DNA of 32,337 nucleotides from Thermoplasmatales archaeon (GTDB taxonomy: Archaea > Thermoplasmatota > Penumbrarchaeia > Penumbrarchaeales > Penumbrarchaeaceae). The stretch spans positions 1-32,337 of the forward strand of contig JAUVCN010000024.1 in the NCBI GenBank assembly GCA_030595715.1, in the 5' to 3' direction. Within the stretch, counting starts at the first letter, position 1, and each line of letters opens with the position of its first letter. Below are positions 6,684-13,220 of the stretch, piece after piece. The notes under the pieces are model-generated. The model was not told the origin of the DNA. It did not search any database and saw only the letters and a program-made list of their open reading frames with translations. Both the position numbers and the translations under genes were made by a program.

Positions 6684-6913
6684 ATGGGCAGAACTCCGTT
6701 GATCAAATACTGGGACGTAATATACCAATTATCAAGAGAGATATTTGAGTTAAGTGAATAGATATCATTCCTTTTCCCCCATATAGTGAAAATTCGATAT
6801 TATCCAAACCTGATGGTCTATTGGTCAGTATAGAGGTGAATGAAGAAGTGAAGTTTCCGGATCCGATTGGAAGAAGGAAAATGAAGGGAGATAACAATCC
6901 TGTAAATTGGTGA
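6684..6913 (+). other. 308-bp gap with a probable frameshifted gene remnant
   Basis: No intact gene lies between 6655 and 6962. Two short plus-strand frames meet around 6755-6761. The first encodes MGRTPLIKYWDVIYQLSREIFELSE. The second, shifted in frame and lacking a good start, includes LSKPDGLLVSIEVNEEV and DPIGRRKMKGDNNPVNW. Their codon usage looks like the neighbouring genes and they would join through one indel, so this may be a broken gene of ~75 codons. No family is recognised; chance is a real alternative. Confidence 0.28.
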
Positions 6914-6962
6914 TGGATCCCATTTATTATCAGATAAGGTTCAGATATTGTTAGACCGGTTA

Positions 6963-7460
6963 TTATTTTTTCTTCAGAGTATAGATACTTCTTCCCTCTT
7001 TTACTATCTTGAAATGCTTGTTCAGCGGTCCATCATTTTTGATCAATTCACCTTTGATATGATGGTCGTTGAATAGGAGACATCCATTCTTTTTCAGGAT
7101 CCTTTTCAATTCCTTAAGAATGCCTTCCCCGTCCGGAAGATCATGATATGTATCGAAGAGGTAAATCACATCAACGGAAGAGGACCTTAAACCTGTGTCT
7201 CGATCGGTTTTAATGAAAAACACATTTCTATCGCGACCTTTCCTTCTTGCGATCCTTTCAGCATGAACTCCTGCTCTTTGGTGGATATCTGCGGCATAGT
7301 ATATTCCATCAGGTCCTATTCTATCAAGTGTGGGCCCTATATAGCCTCCGGGACCTGAACCGTAATCAAGGACAGTGATCCCCTCTTTCAGGGAGATCTC
7401 TTCAAGGACCTTGCTCCTTGGTGTGATCATATCCCTTATTTTGAATATAAATGCCATCAA
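6963..7460 (-). CDS. Class I SAM-dependent methyltransferase
   Basis: The 165-aa enzyme has the Rossmann methyltransferase signature: motif I VLDYGSGPGGY (about residue 31), an acidic end to strand 2 (YYAADIH) for the SAM ribose, motif post-I around FFIKTDRDTGL, and motif IV/V SVDVIYLFDTYHDL. The C-terminal part, ILKKNGCLLFNDHH, is typical of the UbiE/Methyltransf_25 type. It is short and has no substrate-recognition insert, so the methyl acceptor cannot be named. The initial MAFIFKIRD is shared by related archaeal enzymes and suggests a start at 7460 or 7457. The neighbours give no pathway clue. Confidence 0.85.
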   Translation of the reverse strand: MMAFIFKIRDMITPRSKVLEEISLKEGITVLDYGSGPGGYIGPTLDRIGPDGIYYAADIHQRAGVHAERIARRKGRDRNVFFIKTDRDTGLRSSSVDVIYLFDTYHDLPDGEGILKELKRILKKNGCLLFNDHHIKGELIKNDGPLNKHFKIVKEGRSIYTLKKK

Positions 7461-7605
7461 TTCAAAGGACCAACCGGGTTGATGTTGTGTAATTTTCTAC
7501 CCCCCCATTAAATGAGAGAAAACTGAACCTCTATTCAAATCCATTCCATCACCTGAATTGATAGATATCGTAATATTATAAAGGTTGGCTATCGAATCTG
7601 AGGCG

Positions 7606-8499
7606 TCAGTGAATATTTTTTTCCAACCGGTTCCCGGACAGAATATGACCTTCAATAAAACCCGCTACTCCTGTCTTCCACTCGTACTCGGATCTGATCA
7701 TCATATCATTGTGATCTCCTTCCAGTTCAAGGAATTCCTTTGGCTCTGGCACCCTATCGTAAAGGTCCTGCCCATGATGGAATTGGATGGTCACATCATC
7801 ATTCCCATGTATCACCAGGATCGGGCAGTCAGCCTTTGCAAGATTCTCTGCGGTGGGGTAATCAAGGTCCACGATAAGCCCGAGGGGAAGGATGAAGAAA
7901 AGGTCCTTCACCTGCTCCATGAAAGATGTGAAGGTGGATTCCATGATGAAGGCCGCTGGAGATACCTTCGGAGCAAGATGGGATGATATGGCCCCACCAA
8001 GGGACCTCCCATATATGATTATCGAACCCGGATCCTTTCCAAGGTCCTCTGTCATATATTTCCATGCAGCTTCAACATCATTGTAGGTTCCCTTCTCTGT
8101 GGGTTCTCCTTCACTCCTTCCGTAACCTCTGTAATCGATCATGAAAGTTGATAACCCCATTGAATGGAACATCTTTGGATAGAACAGGCTTCCTCCCATA
8201 TTGCATCCATTCCCGTGGCAGTACAAAACCGTAAGGTCCGCTCCTTCATATGGAACGTACCATGCATTAATGGAGATCCCATCCCCTGTTTCCAGGTATA
8301 GGTCATCGAATTCGAGATCGATATCCCCGGGAGTGGAATCAACATCCTTTCTGACGCTGTAAAGAACATCTTTGTGTAACATGAAGAAAAAAGTAGATAC
8401 CAGGAAATACCCCAGTAACAGGACGATAATAAGATCCCTGAGGCTTCTCTTGATATTGAACCTGCTGCCGTCGGGCCCTCTCCTTCTTCCAATACTCAT
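7606..8499 (-). CDS. Membrane-anchored alpha/beta hydrolase (ABHD13/Bem46-like)
   Basis: The 297-aa serine hydrolase carries one N-terminal membrane helix (about residues 20-42, LRDLIIVLLLGYFLVSTFFFML). The catalytic domain contains the oxyanion region CHGNGCN, the loop YRGYGRSEG, nucleophile S166 in YGRSLGG, the acid in HGNDD (234-235) and H263 in EGDHND, the complete triad in the right order. This pattern matches the ABHD13/Bem46 group of esterases or thioesterases. The active site is likely outside the cell because the basic N-terminus (RRRGPDGSRFNIKR) should stay in. A TATA box (8529-8535) lies ~33 nt before the ATG, giving a very short leader. Confidence 0.87.
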   Translation of the reverse strand: MSIGRRRGPDGSRFNIKRSLRDLIIVLLLGYFLVSTFFFMLHKDVLYSVRKDVDSTPGDIDLEFDDLYLETGDGISINAWYVPYEGADLTVLYCHGNGCNMGGSLFYPKMFHSMGLSTFMIDYRGYGRSEGEPTEKGTYNDVEAAWKYMTEDLGKDPGSIIIYGRSLGGAISSHLAPKVSPAAFIMESTFTSFMEQVKDLFFILPLGLIVDLDYPTAENLAKADCPILVIHGNDDVTIQFHHGQDLYDRVPEPKEFLELEGDHNDMMIRSEYEWKTGVAGFIEGHILSGNRLEKNIH

Positions 8500-8528
8500 C
8501 TTGATCGGATGTCAATTCTTCTATTAAG

Positions 8529-8535
8529 TTATAAA
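8529..8535 (-). promoter_or_regulatory. TATA box for the alpha/beta hydrolase
   Basis: On the minus strand TTTATAA is centred about 33 nt before the hydrolase ATG at 8499, so transcription should begin within a few bases of the start codon. Its position inside the ORF 8339-8617 argues against that ORF being a gene. Confidence 0.55.
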
Positions 8536-8613
8536 GGTCCCGATATCTTCTCTGCCTGAAAGCATCCGTTCTTTCTCCAACGGAAAGCAGCAGGGTATCC
8601 TCAAAGACACGTA

Positions 8614-9324
8614 TCACCCGTTCTTCCTTCCGGTGTCCAACTTTGTTCGAACCTCTTTCCTGACACGTGGGGCCAATACCTCATAGTTGCTATCCATGAA
8701 CTCCTCCACGGACGAACGGTCGGTCTTTGACAGCTCCCTGAGAGCCCACGACAGGGCCTTAACGACCATATCGTCCCTGTCCTCTTTCAGCTTCTCGCAC
8801 ACCATCAGCGTTCTTGGGGTATCTCCCGTTCCTCCTCTGGCCTTCTGGTTAAGACCAAGTGTCGAAACCAGTGCTGACCTTCTCATCCATCTATCATTCG
8901 ATGATGCCCACTTCATTATATTATCATCACCGATCCTTCCTTCTCTCCAGGCAACACCCGATAGATATCCTGAGAATGTATCCACGGAAACCCAGTTATC
9001 GAACCCCTTCCGGAGATCATTGAGGTCATCAAGTGTTAGTCTGGAATTCCATTTTTTCGTTTTCCCTAAAAGTTCATATGCAACCTGCTGGCACTCGAAG
9101 ATCTCTGTATTGACCAGGTCCTTGCAAAGTGATATGATCTCATCAGGTTCTGATCCCTTCAATTTCTTTTTAAGGTCCATTACAACTGATCTCTGGTCGG
9201 GGACCTTCACACCGAGCGTCTTGAATGAAGTAGGATAGTAACCCTTTGACATCTCCTTTCTTTCCGGGTCTGCCAGGTCTTGCAGTTGTTGTATGGTCCG
9301 ATCTATCAATTCATTGGGATCCAA
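8614..9324 (-). CDS. DNA alkylation repair enzyme, AlkD-like
   Basis: The 236-aa protein is built of HEAT-like helical repeats and matches the AlkD family, which excises positively charged alkylated bases such as N3- and N7-alkylpurines. Typical features are KGYYPTSFKTLGVKVPDQR at the N-terminus, the block DNWVSVDTFSGYLSG (the W and D positions contact DNA in the family), and WMRRSALVSTL before the C-terminal repeats ending in MVVKALSWALRELSK. The start is TTG at 9324; the TATA-like CCATTTTAATAA lies ~35 nt upstream. The Tag glycosylase gene is next upstream on the same strand, 78 nt away, so the two form a base-repair pair. Confidence 0.87.
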   Translation of the reverse strand: MDPNELIDRTIQQLQDLADPERKEMSKGYYPTSFKTLGVKVPDQRSVVMDLKKKLKGSEPDEIISLCKDLVNTEIFECQQVAYELLGKTKKWNSRLTLDDLNDLRKGFDNWVSVDTFSGYLSGVAWREGRIGDDNIMKWASSNDRWMRRSALVSTLGLNQKARGGTGDTPRTLMVCEKLKEDRDDMVVKALSWALRELSKTDRSSVEEFMDSNYEVLAPRVRKEVRTKLDTGRKNG

Positions 9325-9402
9325 ACTTGCACCAGACCATGAAATGCCATCCTGATTATTAAAATGGACTTGGAGAGAGGTGTCCGAAGGAAGATCCTAT
9401 CA

Positions 9403-9972
9403 TCACAGGTCACAGATCTCTTGATATCTGAAGCAATTCACCTGGTGATCGTTCACCATTCCAATGGACTGCATCAGTGCATATATGATGGTGGGTCCCA
9501 CGAAGTTCATCCCCCTCTGCTTCATATCCCTGGATATCCTTTCTGAAAGCGGGGTCTTTGCCGGGATCTCCTTCATTTCTCTGAATTCATTCCTTATTGG
9601 AATCCCATCAACGAACCCCCAGATGTATTCATCGAAGGATTCGAACTCCTTTTGTATCTCCATGAATACTTTTGCATTCCGGATAGCTGATCTGACCTTT
9701 GATCTATTCCTGATCACCCCTGGGTCAGCAAGGATCGCTCCGATCCTTTCTTCATCGAATACAGCTACCTTTTCCGGATAGAACCCTTCGAATGCAATTC
9801 TGTAGTTCTCTCTCTTTTTCAGGACAGTGGACCAGGAAAGGCCGGCCTGCGCTCCTTCAAGAACAAGCATCTCGAAGAGCCTTCTATCATCATGGAGTGG
9901 AACTCCCCATTCCTCATCATGATATCGTGTGTAGAGATCATCTTCGACGGGAACCCAATCACACCTTTTCAT
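9403..9972 (-). CDS. tag: DNA-3-methyladenine glycosylase I
   Basis: The 189-aa enzyme removes 3-methyladenine from DNA. All family markers are present: C4 in KRCDW, H18 in RYHDEEWG, and the HX3C pair in NDHQVNCF, corresponding to the zinc ligands C4, H17, H175 and C179 of E. coli Tag. YHDEEWGVPLHDDRRLFEMLVLEGAQAGLSW-type sequence forms the substrate pocket, including the conserved E and W. Length is the same as E. coli Tag. A TATA-like element about 25 nt before the ATG suggests a leaderless transcript. It sits upstream of the AlkD-like gene, and the substrates of the two enzymes overlap. Confidence 0.93.
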   Translation of the reverse strand: MKRCDWVPVEDDLYTRYHDEEWGVPLHDDRRLFEMLVLEGAQAGLSWSTVLKKRENYRIAFEGFYPEKVAVFDEERIGAILADPGVIRNRSKVRSAIRNAKVFMEIQKEFESFDEYIWGFVDGIPIRNEFREMKEIPAKTPLSERISRDMKQRGMNFVGPTIIYALMQSIGMVNDHQVNCFRYQEICDL

Positions 9973-10169
9973 AAGGCGAAAGCATCCCTTTTACATAATT
10001 TCTTTTTGCCTGACTTTCCGTCGGGAAAGTATTGGCCTTTCGATCTTTGCATATGACGTTCATCTACAGATAGACCAACAAGTTGGAGGTTCATGAGGGA
10101 AAATTTTAAAAAACTATATTAATGATATCATCCTTGGATATTTTGCCTATCCATTGTGGGGGAAAGTAA

Positions 10170-10361
10170 TTGAAAGGAACGGTCAAGTTCTTCAATATGA
10201 AGAAGGGTTTCGGCTTCATTGCCGGAGATGATGGTAATGACTACTTCGTGCATGTATCTGGGATCACCGAGGGAGTGGAGATAGCGGATAATGACGAGGT
10301 CGAGTTCGAAGCCGTTGAGGGAAATAGAGGTCCAAAGGCTGAAAAAGTTGTAAAAGCCTGA
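10170..10361 (+). CDS. Cold-shock domain protein
   Basis: This 63-aa single OB-fold protein binds single-stranded RNA and DNA and acts as an RNA chaperone. Both RNP motifs are present: KGFGFI (RNP1) and DYFVHVS (RNP2-like, usually VFVH). Translation starts at TTG; no in-frame ATG is available before MKGTVKFF, and GGGGGA lies a few bases upstream as ribosome-binding site. The AT-rich AATTTTAAAAAACTATATT (about 10102-10120) probably supplies the TATA box and leaves a short leader. Cold-shock proteins are rare in archaea and are thought to come from bacteria, so transfer is plausible. Confidence 0.92.
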   Translation: MKGTVKFFNMKKGFGFIAGDDGNDYFVHVSGITEGVEIADNDEVEFEAVEGNRGPKAEKVVKA

Positions 10362-10606
10362 ACCTGACCGTGAAGTGAGGATCGATATTCATCGACCTGG
10401 ATACTTGCGGAAAACCTCTTTGTCCAGCTTTGATGCTCAAAATTCTTGAGATATTATATTCTAATGCTCTTCATCGAGCAACCAAAAATGTGGTCCATAT
10501 CTTCCATTTTTTCAAATATTTCCAAGATGGTGGATGATCAACAACCAAACTTTCTATCAGTTCCCGTTATTTCGATGTTGTAGCCTGCAGGTCCATGGCT
10601 GAACTC

Positions 10607-10614
10607 TTTATAAA
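10607..10614 (+). promoter_or_regulatory. TATA box that decides the tryptophanase start
   Basis: TTTATAAA lies 26 nt before ATG 10637, the spacing of an archaeal leaderless promoter. It falls downstream of the track's ATG at 10595, which therefore would not be transcribed. Confidence 0.6.
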
Positions 10615-10636
10615 GAGTGAAATCATTGACCGTTCC

Positions 10637-12022
10637 ATGGAAGAAGATATCTTCTCGGAAGTTGAACCTTTCAGGATCAAGATGGTCGAGCCTATTCGGA
10701 TGCCTTCAAGGGAAGAAAGGGAAAAATGTCTTGATGAAGCCGGTCTGAATGTTTTTCTTATCAAGGGGAAGAATATCTTCATCGACCTTCTGACCGACTC
10801 CGGTACGGGTGCAATGTCGGATCGCCAATGGGCCGGATTGATGATGGGCGATGAGACCTATGCGGGATCGAGGAATTTCTACAACCTTGAAGAAGCTGTC
10901 CAGGATATCCTCGGTTTCAAGTATGTTCTACCCTGTCATCAGGGAAGGGGAGCTGAAAATGTCCTTCACACTTCCTTGATCAAGGACGGAGATGTGATAC
11001 CCGGGAACACACATTTTGATACCACCAAGGCCCATATCGAACACAAGAAAGGAAGAGCGATCGATTGTACGATAGATGAGGCAGCTGATCCATACATCGA
11101 TCTACCTTTCAAGGGAAACCTTGACCTTAAAAAGCTCGAGGAAGTGTACAAGGAGTATGGGAAGGAACATATTCCATTCACCGTTGTGACCGCAACCTGC
11201 AATAGCGGAGGAGGGCAACCCGTCTCCCTGCAGAACATGAGAGCCGTGAAGGAACTGTCTGACAGATACGGGATCCCTGTTTGCCTTGATGGTGCAAGGT
11301 ATGCCGAGAACTGCCATTTCATAAAGGTGAGAGAGACCGGGATGGAAAAACATTCCATGAAAGAGATCTCCAGGATGCAGGCAGAATGTTTCGATATAAT
11401 GACAATGTCAGCCAAGAAGGATGCCATCGTGAACATCGGTGGTTTCATTGCGACAAGACATGAGGAAATATATGACTCGGTCAAGAACCTGGGTATACTC
11501 TTCGAGGGATTCGTCACCTATGGCGGACTGGCCGGCAGGGACCTTGAAGCAATGGCCATAGGTCTATATGAGGGACTTGATGAGGATTATCTGAAATATC
11601 GAATTGGCCATGTCAGGTACCTTGGTGAGAGATTGAAGGAGAGGGGGATGCCTGTCCTCTGGCCTCCAGGGGGTCACGCGATATATCTTGATATGAAGGA
11701 ATTCCTTCCCCACATATCACCGGACCAGTTCCCCGGAATGGCATTCTGTGCACATCTATATCTTGAATCGGCGGTCAGGGGTGTGGAGATCGGAACCTTG
11801 CTCAACGGAAGGGATCCGGATACTGGAAAGAACAGACCCGCAAAACTGGAACTCGTAAGGTTGACCATACCTAGAAGGGTATACACATTCAAACATCTGG
11901 ATTATGTTGTAAAGGCAGTTTTAAAGGTCTGGGAGAAGAGAGAACAGATCAAGGGTTTCGATCTTACCGATGAACCTCCCGTTCTCAGGCACTTCACGGC
12001 CAAGTTCAAATGGGCGGAGTGA
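10637..12022 (+). CDS. tnaA: Tryptophanase (tryptophan indole-lyase)
   Basis: The 461-aa PLP enzyme splits L-tryptophan into indole, pyruvate and ammonia. It belongs to the beta-eliminating lyase family shared with tyrosine phenol-lyase (TPL). The PLP lysine is in MSAKKDAIV, and TDSGTGAMS, GDETYAGS and CHQGRGAE are conserved cofactor regions. Three positions separating the two enzymes all carry the tryptophanase residue: Asp in FDTT (TPL has Thr), Ile in VEIG (TPL has Arg) and His in RHFTAK (TPL has Phe). Outside these sites it resembles TPL strongly (SDRQWAGLMMGDE). The start was moved from 10595 to 10637 because of the TATA box at 10607-10614. Its stop abuts that of the convergent YjbR-like gene. 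Confidence 0.93.
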   Translation: MEEDIFSEVEPFRIKMVEPIRMPSREEREKCLDEAGLNVFLIKGKNIFIDLLTDSGTGAMSDRQWAGLMMGDETYAGSRNFYNLEEAVQDILGFKYVLPCHQGRGAENVLHTSLIKDGDVIPGNTHFDTTKAHIEHKKGRAIDCTIDEAADPYIDLPFKGNLDLKKLEEVYKEYGKEHIPFTVVTATCNSGGGQPVSLQNMRAVKELSDRYGIPVCLDGARYAENCHFIKVRETGMEKHSMKEISRMQAECFDIMTMSAKKDAIVNIGGFIATRHEEIYDSVKNLGILFEGFVTYGGLAGRDLEAMAIGLYEGLDEDYLKYRIGHVRYLGERLKERGMPVLWPPGGHAIYLDMKEFLPHISPDQFPGMAFCAHLYLESAVRGVEIGTLLNGRDPDTGKNRPAKLELVRLTIPRRVYTFKHLDYVVKAVLKVWEKREQIKGFDLTDEPPVLRHFTAKFKWAE

Positions 12023-12385
12023 TCATCCCTCATGACCCATGATCCTATCTCTGTCGGACCTTTTCAATGATCTGAATACGAGATCGTACGAGTGATCGAT
12101 CATCCAGAGTATCTTATCCTTCGGAATGGAACCGTCGAGGATGACCGTGTTCCAATGGACCTTGTTCATATGATATCCGGGAAGCACCGAGCCATGCTCC
12201 TCTCTCAATGCTTCTGCGAGGTCCGGATCGCATTTCAGGTTGACCCTGAGTGGTTCTCCCTGGATATCTGTCAATGCGAAGATCTTGCCGCCGACCCTCA
12301 ATGTCAATGTGGTCTCATCGAAGGGGAAGTCATCGGTCACGCCCTTCAAATTCTTGCAATATGTAACAAGTTCATCAAGCAACAT
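12023..12385 (-). CDS. YjbR/MmcQ-family protein
   Basis: The 120-aa protein belongs to the MmcQ/YjbR family, small proteins with a CyaY-like fold often annotated as DNA-binding. Typical segments are KGVTDDFPFDETTLTLRVGGKIFALTDI, the central PLRVNLKCDPDLAEALRE and GYHMNKVHWNTV, followed by a helical end. The biochemical role is not settled; related proteins have been linked to DNA binding and metabolite recognition. It follows the CinA-domain gene on the same strand after a 6-nt gap with GAAGG ahead of its ATG, so the two are co-transcribed. Its stop codon directly meets the tryptophanase stop in the sequence TGATCA. Confidence 0.85.
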   Translation of the reverse strand: MLLDELVTYCKNLKGVTDDFPFDETTLTLRVGGKIFALTDIQGEPLRVNLKCDPDLAEALREEHGSVLPGYHMNKVHWNTVILDGSIPKDKILWMIDHSYDLVFRSLKRSDRDRIMGHEG

Positions 12386-12391
12386 TAACCT

Positions 12392-13183
12392 TCACTTCCT
12401 TCCTGTGGTTATCATCTCGAGCAGTTCCTTGACCTTGATCATGGTCCTATCAACCTCTTCTTCATTTCCTGTCACTCTTATGATGACCTTGCCAGGTCCC
12501 TGTGGGTATGAACCTATATCAACATCCGGATGTTGATCTTGAAGAAACTCGAGTCTGTCGGCTATGGAGCTTTCATTTCCATTGAAAATGACCTCTTTGA
12601 TGGCAGTATCCGAACTCCTTCCAATTGGAAGATAATCCTGGAACTTTCGAGTTGATATGATCCCTTTGTATTCTCGGGGGACCCCTGGAAGGATGAATAC
12701 CTGCGTTCTTCCCCGGTTAACCGATCCCATCAGCCCCTCGACCATGCCGCTCTCATTGTCAATGAGATCGAAATCAAGTGGGACATAGGCCATCTTATCC
12801 AGTCCCTTCTTTGCCGTCTCGGGCATATCCCTGTTCTGGTTCCTTCCTTTCCATTTGGAGACCATGCGCTCATAGCATCTCTGATGGAACCTCATTGGAA
12901 TGTCAAGACCTTTTGCCACGGCCTCCACGGTAATATCATCATGGGTCGGTCCCATTCCCCCGCTAACTACAATGATCTTGTATCCATCGGAAACGAACCT
13001 TTTCAATTCCCTTGCGATCACTTCGCTATCATCGGGGATTATCAGCCATCTGGAAAGTTTGATCCCGCGTTTCAGGAGTTCTTCGGCCAGGAAAACGGTA
13101 TTGGTATCCTTTGTTCTTCCGATAAGGATCTCACTTCCGACTACAAGGGCTCCCGCAAGGATGCCCTGTCTGGTCCGGTCCAT
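12392..13183 (-). CDS. CinA-type molybdopterin-binding domain protein
   Basis: The 263-aa protein has the MoCF-binding fold of the CinA N-terminal domain (COG1058): ALVVGSEILIGRTKDTN at the start, the signature VSGGMGPTHDDITVEAVAKGL around residues 72-92, and FILPGVPREY. Bacterial CinA has a second deamidase domain, which is absent here, as in many archaeal relatives. Some family members hydrolyse ADP-ribose or FAD-type pyrophosphates; sequence alone does not show which applies. The C-terminal ~70 residues (DIGSYPQG, KVIIRVTGNEEEV) resemble the KH-like 'CinA-KH' region. A TATA-like GGTTTTATC 26 nt before the ATG suggests a leaderless message. Confidence 0.85.
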   Translation of the reverse strand: MDRTRQGILAGALVVGSEILIGRTKDTNTVFLAEELLKRGIKLSRWLIIPDDSEVIARELKRFVSDGYKIIVVSGGMGPTHDDITVEAVAKGLDIPMRFHQRCYERMVSKWKGRNQNRDMPETAKKGLDKMAYVPLDFDLIDNESGMVEGLMGSVNRGRTQVFILPGVPREYKGIISTRKFQDYLPIGRSSDTAIKEVIFNGNESSIADRLEFLQDQHPDVDIGSYPQGPGKVIIRVTGNEEEVDRTMIKVKELLEMITTGRK

Positions 13184-13220
13184 ATCACATCATGGGGGTT
13201 GAAAAGATAAAACCTCCGTC

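Noticed and set aside
8339-8617. 92-aa minus-strand ORF beginning GTGA over the AlkD stop
   Set aside because: The overlap resembles translational coupling, but the hydrolase TATA box lies inside it, most of it is out of frame with the hydrolase and the protein has no recognisable fold.
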